A stretch of DNA of 64,000 bases from Bubalus kerabau (Eukaryota; Chordata; Mammalia; Artiodactyla; Bovidae), in the NCBI RefSeq assembly GCF_029407905.1, contig NC_073635.1, positions 39,175,501 through 39,239,500 on the forward strand, in the 5' to 3' direction. The notes beneath the pieces are model-generated. The model had not been told where the DNA came from. It did no database searches and saw only the letters and a program-made list of their open reading frames with translations. Both the position numbers and the translations under genes were made by a program. Positions 10,957 to 22,771 of this stretch are shown here, piece after piece (the stretch's first letter is position 1; every line of letters begins with the position of its first letter).

Positions 10957-12895
10957 AACAGGGTTTCACTATGCAGCCTTATCATGCTCCTTTCCTAATT
11001 TTGAACCAGTCCACTGTTCTATGTCTGGTTCTAACTGTTGCTTTTTGATCTGCTACAAGTTTCTCAGGAGACAAGTAAAGTATCTGGTATTACCATGTCT
11101 TTAAGTATTTTCCAGTTTGTTGTGATACACACAGTGAAATGTTTCAGTGTAGTCAATGAAACAAAAGTTTTTTTCTGGAATTTCCTTGCTTTTTCTACGA
11201 TCCAAAGGATGTTGTCAACTTGATCTTTGGTTCCTCTGCTTTCTCTTAATCCAGTTTGCACATCTGGAAGTTCTCCATTCACGTACTGTTGAAGTCTTGC
11301 TTGAAGGATTTTGAGCACTACATTGCTAGCACGTGAAATGAGCACAATTGTATGTTAATTTGAACATTCTTGGCTTTGTCCTTCTTTGGGATTGGAATGA
11401 AAACTGACCTTTTCCAGTCCTGTGGCCCCTGCTGAGTTTTCCAAATTTGCTGACATATTTAGTGCAGCACTTTAATAGCATCATATTTAGGATTTTTCAG
11501 TAGCTCTGCTGGAATTCAGTCATTTCCTCTAGCTTTTTTCATATTAATGCTTCCTAAGGCCCACTTGACTTCTGGTCCCAGGAGAGTGACTGCAACATGA
11601 TGATTATCTTGGTCATTAAGACTTTCTTTGTATAATTCTTCTGTGTATCTTTGCCTCCTTTTCTTAATCTCATCTGCTTCTCTTAGGGTCTTACCATTTC
11701 TGGCCTTCTTGCTGCCATTTTTGCATGAACTATTCCCTTAATATCTTAAACTTTTGAGGAGATTTCTAGTCTTTTCCTTTTTATTGTTTTCCTCTATTTC
11801 CCTGTATAGTTCCTTTAAGAAGGCTTCCTTAACTCTCCCAGCTCTTCTCTGGAATTCTGCATTCTATAAAGTATATCTTTTCTTTCCTCTCCTTTGCTTT
11901 TGTTTCTCTTTTTTCCTCAGGTATTTGCAAAGTCACCTCAGACAACCATTTTGCCTTCTTGCATTTCTTTTTCTGTAGGATGGTTTTGGTCACTGCCTTC
12001 TGTACAATGTTCCAAACTTCTGTTCATGGAGTTCTGTCAGACACTCTGTCTGCCACGTCTAGTCCCTTGAGTCTATTCATCATATCCACTCTATAATCAT
12101 GAGGAATTTGATTTAGCTCATACTTGAATGTCCTAGTGGTTTCCCCTACTTTCTTTAATTTAAGCCTGTATTTTCTAATAAAGAGCTCATGATGTGAACC
12201 ACAGTCAGCTCGAGGTCTTGTTCTTACTTACCGTAAACATCTTCTCCATCTTCAGCTGCAAAGAATATAATCAATATGATTTCAATATTGTCCATCTGGT
12301 GATGTCCATGTGTAGAGTTGTTTCTTGCATTGCTGGAAAAGGATGTTTACTATGACCAGCATGTTCTTTTGACAAAATTCAATTAGCCTTTCCCTGCTTC
12401 ATTTTGTACACCAGGGCCAAACTTCTCATTATTCTTGGTATCTCTTGATCTCCTACTTTTGCATTCCAATACCCTATGATGAAAAGGACATCTTTTTTTG
12501 GTGTTAGTTCTGGAAGATTTATAGGACTTCATGAAACCAGTCAACTTCAGCTTCTTTTGCAACTGTGGTTGAGTCATAGACTTGAAATTATCACACATTG
12601 ACTGTGATGTTGAATGGTTTGCTTTGAAAGTGAACCAAGATAATTTTGTTGTTTCTGTGGTTGCACTCATGTACAGAATTTTCGACTTCATGTTGAGTAT
12701 GAAGGCCTCTCCATTTCCAATCCTGCTCACAGTAACAGATATAATAGTCATCTGAATTAAATTCGCCTATTCCTGTCCATATTTCTTCATTGACTCTAAG
12801 ATGCAGATGTTTACTCTTACCACCTCCTGCTTACTATGTCCAATTTACCTTGACTCATGGATCTAACATTCCAAATTCCTACAGATTCTTTACAT
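10957..12895 (-). mobile_element. Old near-complete BovB LINE, 5' part
   Basis: This continues the - strand BovB through RT motifs B and A, the basic linker and the endonuclease region. It ends near the segment equivalent to position 1975 of the first copy (cattccaaattcctac). It is strongly diverged with many stops and indels. The copy totals about 2.75 kb without its insertion. Confidence 0.87.
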
Positions 12896-13257
12896 TATAA
12901 TTTGTGTGCAAGCTTGGATTTTAATTTTGTATTGCAAAAAATATATGTTGATATACATTATAGATGGTAATAAATATATATGTAAATATATAATATATGC
13001 TAACTATATAACATAAATATGTTAAAACAATATATATGTGTTGAAAAGGCATATATATTTTATATGTATACATATTATATGCATACATGTGTTATTAAAT
13101 ATATATTGAAACATAAATATGTTAAAAAAATACATGTTATAGTTGACATCTATACCCACATCTGTATCTGTATCTATCATTTATGAAGAAATTAATGAGG
13201 ACATATTGCAATAAAATAAGCATTTCTAGATGCTTCAAGAAATAGTTGATCTGGCTA
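12896..13257. repeat. AT-rich, TA-dinucleotide-rich low-complexity stretch
   Basis: Repeated tatata and atatgta clusters are interleaved with A runs. No element was recognised. Confidence 0.6.
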
Positions 13258-13263
13258 AAGATT

Positions 13264-14444
13264 CAGTTCAGTTCAGTTCAGTTTCTCAGTCATGTCCGAC
13301 AGTTTGTGACCACATGGACTGCAGCACACCAGGACTCCCTGTCCATCACCAACTCCTGGAGTTTACTCAAACTTATGTCCATTCAGTCAGAGATGCCTTC
13401 CAACTATCTCATCCTCTGTCATCCCCATCTCCTCTCACCCTCAATCTTTCCCAGCATCAGGGTCTTTTCAAATGAGTCAGTTCTTCCCATAAGGTGGCCA
13501 AGGTATTGGAGTTTCAGCTTCAACATCAGTCCTTCCAATGACTATTCAGGACTGATTTCCTTAAGGATGGGCTAGTTGGATCTCCTTGCAGTCCAAGGGA
13601 CTCTCAAGAGTCTTTTCCAACACCACAGTTCAAAAGCATCAATTCTTCAGCACTCAGCTTTCTTTATAGTCCAGCTCTCTCATCCATACATGACTACTGG
13701 AAAAACCATTGCTTTGTCAAGATGGACCTTTGTTGGCAAAGTAATGTCTGATTTTTAATATGCTGTCTAGATTGGTCATAACTTTTATTCCAAAGAACAA
13801 GTATCTTTTCATTTCAAGGCTAAGTCACCATCTGCAGTGATTGTGGAGCCCCAAAATAAAGGCTGTCACCATTTCCATTGTTTTCCCATCTATTTGCCTT
13901 GAAGTTATGGGACCAGACGCCATAATCTTAGTTTTCTGAATGTTGAGTTTCAAGCCAACTTTTTCACTTTCCTCTTTCACTTTCATCAAGAGGCTTTTTA
14001 GTTCCTCTCCACTTTCTGCCATAAGGGTAGTGTCATCTGCATATCTGAGGTTATTGATATTTCTTCCGGCAATCTTGATTCCAGCTTGTGCTTCTTCCAG
14101 CCCAGTGTTTCTCATGATGTACTCTGCATATAAGTTAAATAAGCAGGATGACAATACACAGCCTTGATGCACTCCTTTCCCAATTTGGAACCAGTCTGTT
14201 GTTCCATGTCCATTCCTCACTGTTGCTTTTTGACCTGCATACAGATTTCTCAGGAGGCAGATCAGGTAGTCTGGTATTCCCATCTCTTGAAGAATTTTCC
14301 ACAGTTTATGGTTATCCACACAGTCAAAGGTTGGGCATAGTGAATAAAGTAGAAGTAGATGTTTTTCTGTAATTCTCTTGCTTTTTCAATGATCCAAAAA
14401 ATGTTGGCAATTTGATCTCTGGTTCCTTGGCCTTTTCTAAATCC
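13264..14444 (-). mobile_element. 5'-truncated BovB LINE
   Basis: The (TTCAG)n tail at 13265-13283 marks the 3' end. The copy extends back through the RT domain to just upstream of motif A. Flanking aagatt at 13258-13263 and 14445-14450 is a probable 6-bp TSD. Confidence 0.9.
13825..14319 (-). pseudogene. BovB reverse transcriptase fragment (164 codons)
   Basis: The frame starts just after motif A. It keeps the GTTDWFQIGKGV segment, motif B (QGCVLSSCLF, proline lost) and motif C YADD. A frameshift near 14330 separates motif A from it, and a TAG ends it after the FILG segment. Non-functional. Confidence 0.8.
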
Positions 14445-14698
14445 AAGATTTTCTAAATTAAAATTACATTTTAAAACATTCAAGGAAAATGTTTCTACTT
14501 CTATTTTGATCACAACAGACCAAAATTTGTATTAATAGCAACTAGAAAGATATATTGTTAAAGTATCATAATTGCAAAACATTATATGTCTGTCAAACTA
14601 ACAAGGAAAATATGGAGTAATATTCTAGAGAAAGTATATTTAGAAGTGAGCTGCTGTCAGGTAGCTTCTGCTTTTTCCTGGGATCATTTGTCTGAATT

Positions 14699-15473
14699 AA
14701 GACAGAGGATCATAAGGCATGTCTATTTCCAGTTTTTTTGATCCAGCAATCCCACTGCTGGGCATACACACTGAGAAAACCAGAAGGGAAAGAGACACGA
14801 GTACCCCAATGTTCATCGCAGCACTGTTTATAATAGCCAGGACATGGAAGCAACCTAGATGTCCATCAGCAGATGAATGGATAAGAAAGCTGTGGTACAT
14901 ATACACAATGGAGTATTATTCAGCCATTAAAAAGAATACATTTGAATCAGTTCTAATGAGGTGGATGAAACTGGAGTCTATTATACAGAGTGAAGTAAGC
15001 CAGAAAGAAAAACACCAATACAGTATACTAACGCATATATATGGAATTTAGAAAGATGGTAACAATAACCCTGTGTACGAGACAGCAAAAGAGACACTGA
15101 TGTATAGAACAGTCTTATGGACTCCGTGGGAGAGGGAGAGGGTGGGAAGATTTGGGAGAATGGCATTGAAACATGTAAAATATCATGTATGAAATGAGTT
15201 GCCAGTCCAGGTTCGATGCACGATACTGGATGCTTGGGGCTGGTGCACTGGGACGACCCAGAGGGATGGAATGGGGAGGGAGGAGGGAGGAGGGCTCAGG
15301 ATGGGGAACACATGTATACCTGTGGCGGATTCATTTTGATATTTGGCAAATCTAATACAGTTATGTAAAGTTTAAAAATAAAATAAAATTAAAAAAAATG
15401 TAAAAAAAAAATAAATAAATAAATAAATTAATTAATTAATTAATTAAAAAAAAAAAAAAAAGACAGAGGATCA
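14699..15473 (+). mobile_element. Young 5'-truncated L1 with perfect 14-bp target duplication
   Basis: The core at 14713-15459 carries the end of L1 ORF2 (ccagcaatcccactgctggg; a 110-codon frame opens at 14719), the ruminant L1 3' UTR with G-rich gggagggaggagggagg, and a long A/TAAA/TTAA tail. The sequence aagacagaggatca occurs at 14699-14712 and 15460-15473. The perfect duplication and long tail suggest a recent insertion. Confidence 0.93.
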
Positions 15474-16111
15474 AAATCTGGGCTAGTAAGACTACAGCAC
15501 ATAAGAAAGAATCAAGTAAGGGATAGATAATGATGCTTCAAATCTCTAGGTATTAATGTAAAGTTGTAAAATACATCAGTCCTCAAAAGGTATATATATT
15601 CATGTTGTTATATTCCCAGCATAATTTTCTGAGTACACTGAGGATAATCTCTTTGTACAAGAACTGGATATATTATTTCCATGTACATTTGTCATGGTAT
15701 TATAGGGTTATTCCTACTGAGAATCCAATCACCTTTTTAGTCATGCCCATTAAATAAAACTGGTTCAGGTCCAGTAATTTGGCTTGAGCAGCTGCTCATC
15801 ACCCTATTATTCATTCATTCATTTTCCAACCATTGTTGTATAAACTATATCGCTCACCACGTTGCAGTAATTAATCATTTTTTTTAGCATTCTGCAATCT
15901 TTATGCCATAATTCATCATTGTGTTTTTTTTTTTTTTTCCCCCCAGCTTGAGTTGGGCCTCTATGATTTCACGATTCTTTTTTTCTTTTTATTCTCTTGA
16001 GCACATTCTTAGTTTCTGGCACAAGTTTGTCTAAAACTTATGTTGTATTTTCCCTGTATTAGACTTGGAATCAGTCATTTCTTAAGGGATTACAACTTTC
16101 CTTTTCTATTA
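15474..16111. other. Unassigned sequence with a T15-C6 run
   Basis: No element was recognised. A pure T run lies at 15924-15938 followed by C6. Confidence 0.45.
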
Positions 16112-16120
16112 TATTTTATT

Positions 16121-16190
16121 GCTATTGTTCAATTGCCCAGTCATATCCAAATCTTCACAACCCCATGGACTGCAGCACACCAGGCTTCCC
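16121..16190 (-). mobile_element. 70-bp BovB/Bov-A 3'-end micro-insertion
   Basis: Complement of the tail region shared by BovB and Bov-A (ccagtcatatcc, ccccatggactgcagcacac). It is flanked by perfect 9-bp repeats tattttatt at 16112-16120 and 16191-16199, so it is a complete, extremely 5'-truncated insertion. It is too short to tell LINE from SINE. Confidence 0.75.
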
Positions 16191-16381
16191 TATTTTATTA
16201 TTGAAGTATAACTGCTTTACATTGTTGTATTATTTTCTGCTGTACAACATAGTGAATCAGCTATAAGTTTACATATATCACATTCCTCTTGAGTATCTCT
16301 CCTATTTCCCATCCCCATCTCATGCCCTATGTCATCAAGGAGTTTTGAAGAGCTGCCAGTCCTATCAAGCAGCTTCCCACT
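16191..16381 (-). mobile_element. Old L1 3' UTR, first part
   Basis: Resembles the complement of the artiodactyl L1 3' end (attgaagtataactgc, ctgctgtacaacatagtgaa, agcttcccact). It is broken by BovB and resumes at 17698. Confidence 0.72.
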
Positions 16382-17697
16382 GTTGTTGTTCAGTCCCTCA
16401 GTCATGCCTGACTCTTTCTGACCCCATGGACTGCAGCATGCCAGGCTCCCCTGTCCCTCACCATCTCCAGGAGCTTGCTAAAACTCATGTCCATTGAATC
16501 AGTGAGGCCATCCAACCATCTTGTCCTCTGTCACCCCCTTCTCCTCCTGCCTTTATCTTTCCCAGTATCAGGATCTTTTACAATCAGTCGGCTCTTCATA
16601 TCAGGTGGCCAAATGATTGGAACTTCAGCATCAGCCCTTCCAAAGAATACTCAGAGTTGATTTTCTTTAGGATTGACTGGCTTGAACTCCTTGCAGTCTA
16701 AAGGACTCTCAAGAGTCTTCTCCAACACCACAGTTTGAAAGCATCAATTCTTTGGTGCTCAGCCTCCTTTGTGGTCCAACTCTCATATCTATACATTACT
16801 ACTGGAAAAAAAAAAGTAACTTTGACCACACAGACCTTTGTTGGCAAAGTAATGTCTCTGCTTTTTAATATGCTGTCTGGATTTCTCATAGCTTCTCTTC
16901 CAAGAAGGAAGCATCTTTTAATTTCATGGCTGTAGTCACTATCCACAGTGAATTTGTAGCCAAAGAAAATAAAATTTGTCAGTGTTTCCATTATTTTCCC
17001 ATCTATTTGCCAGAAACGATGAGACCAGGTGCCACAATCTTAGTTTTAAGTCAGTTTTTCTCACTCTCCTCTTTTACTTTCATCAAGAGGCTCTTTAGTT
17101 CCTCTTCATTTTCTGCCATAAGGTAGGTGTCATCTGTGTATCTGAGGTTACTGATGTTTTTCCCTTCAGTCTTGATTCCAGCTTGTGCTTCATCAAGCCC
17201 AGCATTTCTCATGATGTACTCTGTATATAAATTAATCAGGGTGACAGTATACAGCCTTGACACATTCCTTTCCTAATTTTGAACCAGTCTGCCGTTCAGT
17301 GCTCAGCTCTAACCATTGCTTTTTGACCTGCATGCTGGTTTGTCAGGAGGAGATAAGGTGGTCTGGTATTCCCATCTCTTTAAGAATTTTCCACAGTTTA
17401 TTTTGATCCACATAGTCAAAGGCTTTATCATAGTAAATGAAGCAGATGTTTTTCTGGAATTCTCTTACTTTTTCTATAGTACAATGTATGTTGACAATTT
17501 GATCTTGATTCCTCTGCTGTGTCTAAATCCAGCTTGTACATCGGGAATTTCTCATTTCATGTACTGTTGAAGCCTAGCTTGGAGAATTTTGAGCATTTCA
17601 TTACTATCATGTGAAATGAGTGCAATTATGGGGTAGTTTGAACATTCTGTGGCACTGCACTTCTTTGGTATTGGAATGAAAACTTACCAATGGTTAT
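16382..17697 (-). mobile_element. BovB LINE inserted in an L1 3' UTR
   Basis: The 3' end (gttgttgttcagtccctcag) lies at left and the RT region upstream of motif A at right. It is diverged. Motif C reads YTDD (near 17130). A perfect 9-bp TSD, cttcccact, lies at 16373-16381 and 17698-17706, inside the L1. Confidence 0.9.
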
Positions 17698-17745
17698 CTT
17701 CCCACTAGCTATCTATTTTACACATGATAGAATATATACCTGTTT
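17698..17745 (-). mobile_element. Old L1 3' UTR, second part
   Basis: cttcccactagctatctatt continues exactly where the L1 stops at 16381. The extent to the right is uncertain. Confidence 0.65.
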
Positions 17746-18162
17746 TGACAGTGGTGAAGCAAATACTGTAATAGCATCTTCTGCCATCCCTGGAATTAAC
17801 TATATTGAGATCAATTGCCACTGCTTGTGAGGGATGTTTTTTCCTCTCTCACCAGTCCATTTCTTATAACTCTAGTGAATAAACTGACCTTAAGGCCCTC
17901 CAGTAGAATGTAGTTACCTGGTGAGTTTCCACACTTTACTAATCTAGCATACCCAATTTCCAGATTATTTTTAATCCCTGCTATTACCACCTGACATGGT
18001 TATTCAGGTATTTGCACTTCACTTTATATGAGGCTTTGTTTTCTCCAAATTCCCAAGAGTCATTTTCATGGTGTGTTAGCATTGACTCTTGCCAATTAAT
18101 TAACCCTATATCATGAGAAACTTCTCTCATAATGATAAAATATCACTTTTATATTTGGCTTC
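17746..18162. other. Unassigned sequence
   Basis: Nothing recognised; possibly further decayed L1. Confidence 0.35.
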
Positions 18163-18170
18163 ATTGATTG

Positions 18171-18992
18171 TGCTGGAATCAATGTTGCCAGGAGAAATAA
18201 CAATAACCTCAGATATGCAGATAACACCACCCTTATGGCAGAAAATGAAGAAGAACTAAAGAGCCTCTTGATGAAAGTGAAAGAGGGGAGTGGAAAAGTT
18301 GGCTTGAAACTCAATATTCAGAAAACTAAGATCATGGCATCTGGTCCCATCACTTCATGGCAAATAGATGGGGAAACAGTGGAAACAGTGAGAGACTTTA
18401 TTTTGGGGGGTTCCAAAATCACTGCAGATGGTGAATGCAGCCATGAAATTAAAAGACACTTGCTCCCTGGAAGAAAAGCTATGACCGACCTAGACCATAT
18501 ATTAAAAAGCAGAGACATTGCTTTGATAACAAATGTCCATCTGGTCAAAGCTATCGTTTTTCCAGTGGTCAAGTATGGATGTGAGATTTGGATTATAAAG
18601 AAAGCTGAGCACCAAAGAATTGATGCTTTTGAACTGTGGTATTGGAGAAGACTCTTAAGAGTCCATTGGACTGCAAGGAGATCCAAGTAGTCCATCCTAA
18701 AGGAAATCAATCCTGAATATTCATTGGAAGGACTGATGCTGAAGCTGAAATTTCAATACTTTGGCCACCTGATGTGAAGAACTGACTCATTTGAAAAGAC
18801 CGTGATGCTGGGAAAGATTGAGGGTGGAAAGAGAGGACAGAAGATGAGATGGTTGGATGGCATCAATGACACAATGGACATGAGCTTGAGTAGGCTCCTG
18901 TGATTGGTGATGGACAGGTAAGCCTGGCGTGCTGCAGTCCATGGGGTCGCAAAGAATCACACGTGACTGAGCAACTGAACTGAACTGAACTG
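18171..18992 (+). mobile_element. 5'-truncated BovB LINE with 8-bp TSD
   Basis: It begins just before RT motif C and runs to the BovB 3' end with the (ACTGA)n tail. attgattg is repeated perfectly at 18163-18170 and 18993-19000. Confidence 0.92.
18235..18690 (+). pseudogene. BovB reverse transcriptase C-terminal fragment
   Basis: The open frame covers the region after motif C. The motif itself, just upstream near 18215, reads YADN, so the second catalytic aspartate is lost. It ends at a TAG at 18688. Confidence 0.78.
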
Positions 18993-19000
18993 ATTGATTG

Positions 19001-19862
19001 AGCATCTTCAGATCCAGCATCAGGTATATTCCCTGGATTTCTGCTGTTACATATTGGTTAGATCCTGAACTTCCTCCAGGATACAGTTACTTTTCACTTT
19101 TACTAGATATAGAGTGCTTCTAATTATGTCACTGCATCTACCTGAATAATTATGTAACTCCACAGTAATTTTTAGTTGGTAGCCAGGAAAAGAGATGTCT
19201 TTTACCTTGAAAAAAACAGATGTTTTTCTAGCTAGCAGAGGTGCTTGCATCATCATCAGACTCTGGGGTAGTGTAAGACTTCAGAGAGGGGAGTAGTCCT
19301 TTTCCATAGGTACTACAGGCACAAGAATTCCTAGTATTCAATATATTCATATGTACAAATCTAACTTCCCACATACAGAAACTCAGAATCTCAGTCCTTC
19401 CTAACTAGTCTTCAGCATTTGGTGTAGTGGACTTGCCAAAATTGAAAACTCAAACTTTCTTTATGTCTCTGTTACTTATGTAAATTCTGGGCTTGAGCAT
19501 CATTTCATTTTTGTTTTGCCCTCCAGGTAAAAGAAATAATAATATTTTTATGCTATCATGAAAGTCTCCTCATATTTATTCTTAGCCTTTAATTGATGAT
19601 TAATGGTTCTCAACCCTTTGTTATATTTTCAAAGTGAATCAATTTTCTCTGGTAATTAATACTAAATCCCAAATCTTTATAATTAGGAGGTTACTGTAGT
19701 CCCTATTCTACATACTGGATTCCTTACATTCATCAGTTAATTGCCTCTAACTGTACCCATCCCAGTGCATGAGAGATGAACATTAAGAATCAGATTACTA
19801 CCAAAAGCCAAGGATTATGATTTCTTCACCTACTATTAGTACTTGGACTTTTTTTCCCAACT
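19001..19862. other. Unassigned sequence
   Basis: Mixed-composition DNA without a recognised repeat or credible coding frame. A 69-codon - frame at 19047-19256 has no recognisable domain. Confidence 0.4.
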
Positions 19863-19871
19863 AGCCAGTAG

Positions 19872-19958
19872 GAGTTGGTGATGGACAGGGAGGCCTGGTG
19901 TGCTGCGATTCATGGGGTTGCAAAGAGTTGGAAATGACTGAGCGACTGAACTGAACTG
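19872..19958 (+). mobile_element. 87-bp BovB 3'-end insertion with perfect 9-bp TSD
   Basis: Only the last 87 bp of BovB (gagttggtgatggacaggg to gaactgaactg) were inserted. agccagtag flanks it at 19863-19871 and 19959-19967. Confidence 0.93.
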
Positions 19959-19967
19959 AGCCAGTAG

Positions 19968-20250
19968 ATGATTGGTCTCCAATTACCAGTTCACACTTGC
20001 TTCATTAGCCCACACTTGCTTTTGACTATCTTAGATTTTGTTTCTTAAGGAATAAACACAGAAGCAGATTATTGCACAAGAAGTCTGTGGGGATTGCTCT
20101 GAATGGTCAGAGAAAGAAGTTGAACTATAAACAAAGGCCTCAGCTAATCCCACAGGTATTTTATCAAGGCCCTTCAGAGCAACTTCAAATTGAGGCAAGA
20201 AGACAAAACTTTTATATTGCTATATCAAACAGGTAATAGATGTAGACTGT
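19968..20250. other. Unassigned sequence
   Basis: No repeat recognised between a BovB micro-insertion and a BOV-A2. Confidence 0.4.
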
Positions 20251-20528
20251 GGAGAAAGCAATGGCACCCCACTCCAGTACTCTTGCCTGGAAAATCCCAT
20301 GGATGGAGGAGCCTGGTGGGCTGCAGTCCATGGGGTCGCTAAGAGTTGGACATGACTGAGCGACTTCACTTTCATTTTTCACTTTCATGCATTGGAGAAG
20401 GAAATGGCAACCAACTCCAGTGGTCTTGCCTGGAGAATCCCAGGGACAGGGGAGCCTGGTGGGCTGCCGTCTATGGGGTTGCATAGAGTCGGACACAACT
20501 GAAGCAACTTAGCAGCAGCAGCAGCAGC
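20251..20528 (+). mobile_element. BOV-A2 SINE (two Bov-A monomers)
   Basis: Two Bov-A units (ggagaaagcaatggcacccc and ggagaaggaaatggcaacc) are joined by a cacttt-rich linker and end in (AGC)n at 20514-20528. Confidence 0.93.
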
Positions 20529-20837
20529 TCTGAGGCAATGCTCATGACTTTGGGTGAGGTGACTCCTTTCAACAGAAGATGATATCTGGAGAGAAATTCA
20601 ACTTAGAGTTGTTAGCCAACTGGGAAGATGAAAGGAAGATCTTTGGTCTTAAAAGGAGAATCTAGGTGGCCCACCATCACCTGATCTACATATATGTTTA
20701 TGCATGAATATTTATGAATGTACATAGATGCCTAGAAACATGAAAGCCCTAATGATAACAAGTGTTTACTTCTAGGGAGGAAATAAACTGTGGCAACCAT
20801 GGATTAAGAATATATATTGCCTTATATGTTTAGTTTA
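20529..20837. other. Unassigned sequence
   Basis: Nothing recognised. Confidence 0.4.
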
Positions 20838-21150
20838 GGCCTTCCCTGGTAGCTCAGCTGGTAAAGAATTCACCTGCAATGCAGGAGACCCTGGTTCAAT
20901 TCCTGGATTGGAAAGATTAGCTGGAGAAAATAGGCTACCCACACCAGTTTTATTGGTCTTCCCTGGTGGCTCAGTTGGTAAAGAATCTGCCTGCAGTGTG
21001 GGAGACCTGGGTTCAATTTCTGAGTTGGGAAGATCCCCTGGAGAAGGGAATGGCTATCCACCCCAGTATTCTGGCCTGGAAAGTTCCATGGGCTGTATAG
21101 TCCATGGGGTCATGGAGTTGGACATGACTGAGTAACTTTCATTTACTTAC
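20838..21150 (+). mobile_element. Bov-tA SINE with two tRNA-derived heads
   Basis: A first tRNA-Glu-like head plus a short Bov-A piece (20838-20956) is followed by a second head (tcttccctggtggctcag at 20957), a full Bov-A body and tail. The B-box-like stretches ggttcaattcc and ggttcaatttc are both visible. Confidence 0.85.
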
Positions 21151-21562
21151 CTATTTGTTTAGTTATTTTTTCATAATAAGAATCCATTGGCATATCATTC
21201 TTATGATAAAAAAAATCCATGAACTAAAATAACTATTTGCAATTGATACAAATTTCAAAAGAAATATTTCCTAAATGAAGTGGGACATGGATGTAAATCA
21301 ATAATTACATGAATACGAACTTGGAAGGTCTTAAAGATATTGTTAAAGTGTATCTTTATTTTTTCAGATTGAATAAAGTGTGCAATAGCAAATAAGGAAA
21401 ATCAAAATAAACAATACACCAAAGTTTTGTTCAAAGTGTGTACAAAGTGATGCAAAAGATTTTGAATCACTGATACTATTAAGAGAAGTTTACCTTTCTT
21501 TAAGGATTTCTCCCTTAATTGACATAGGATTTTTACCCTATTGAATTTTAGACTAGTATATG
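21151..21562. other. AT-rich unassigned sequence
   Basis: Nothing recognised. Confidence 0.4.
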
Positions 21563-21751
21563 CAAGTATATCTCATTTTATTGCACTTCACTTTACTGTG
21601 CTTAGCAGATTTTTTTTTAACCATAAACTGCATTTTGTGCCAACTTTTTAGCTTCTATATGTGTTTGGAAACCAAAATTAAAAAAAAATATGCAGCTTGC
21701 TTTATTACAATGGTCTGGAACTAAACACACAATATCTCTAATGTATGCCAG
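21563..21751 (+). mobile_element. Tigger1-like DNA transposon remnant (internally deleted)
   Basis: The left end (caagtatatctcattttatt, then gcacttcactttactgtgctt) and right end (gcttgctttattacaatggt, ggtctggaactaaacac, atgtatgccag) match the two termini of the mammalian mariner-type element Tigger1 from memory. They are joined with only about 100 bp between, so the transposase is missing. No TA duplication is clear. It is old and diverged. Confidence 0.7.
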
Positions 21752-21896
21752 TATGTGATCCTTGTATCTTTATTGTCTTTGCCAGAAATTGCATTCAACT
21801 AATGTACATTTTATATGTTGGCTTTTAATTAGACATCCACAGTGAAGCAAAGGTAATATCTGAAGATTTATATGAGGTTAATAAGAGCAAAAACAT

Positions 21897-22728
21897 TTCA
21901 GTTCAGTTCAGTTCATTCACTCAGTCGTGTCCGACTCTTTGTGACCCCATGAACGGCAGCACGCCAGGCCTCCCTGTCCCTCACCAACTGATGGAGTCTA
22001 CACAAACTCATGTCCATTGATTTGGTGATACCATGCAACCATCTCATCCTGTCATCCCCTTCTCCTCCTGCCCTCAATCTTTCCCAGCATCAGGGTCTTT
22101 TTAAATGAGTCAGCTCTTCACATAAGGTGGCCAAAGTATTGGAGTTTCAGCTTCAACATCAGTCCTTCCAAAGAACACCCAGGACTGATCGCCTTTAGGA
22201 TGGACTGGTTGGATCTCCTTGCAGTCCAAGGGACTCTCAAGAGTCTTCTCCAACACCACAGTTTAAAAGCATCAATTCTTCAGCACTCAGCTTTTTTAAT
22301 AGTCCAAGTCTCACATCCATACATGACCACTGGAAAAACCATATCCTTGACTAGATGGACCTTTGTTGGCAAAGTAATGTCTCTGCTTTTTAATATGCTG
22401 TCTATGTTGGTCATAACTTTCCTTCCAAGGAGTAAGCATCTTTTAATTTCATGGCTGCAATCACCATCTGCAGTGATTTTGGAGCACCCAAAAATAAAAT
22501 CAGCCACCATTTCCACTGTTTCCCCATCTACTTGCCATGAAGTGATGGGGCCTGATGCCATGATCTTCATTTTCTGAATGTTGAGTTTTAAGCCAACTTT
22601 TCCACTCTCCTCTTTCACTTTCCTCAAGAGGCTCTTTAGTTCCTCTTTACTTTCTGCCATAAGGGTGGTGTCATCTGCATATCTGAGGTTATTGATATTT
22701 CTCCCAGCAATCTTGATTCCAGCTTGCG
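21897..22728 (-). mobile_element. 5'-truncated BovB LINE
   Basis: (TTCAG)n tail at left, extending to just past motif C at right. A 153-codon - frame (22280-22741) keeps YADD and the C-terminal region but ends at a stop after KKAEC. No clear TSD. Confidence 0.9.
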
Positions 22729-22741
22729 TTATTATATACAA
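22280..22741 (-). pseudogene. BovB reverse transcriptase fragment with YADD
   Basis: It covers motif C (YADD, near residue 21) and about 130 residues of the C-terminal part, with no motif A or B because of 5' truncation. The first residues come from flanking DNA. Confidence 0.78.
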
Positions 22742-22771
22742 TATTAGTGCAAATTGCTATTGATATTCATT

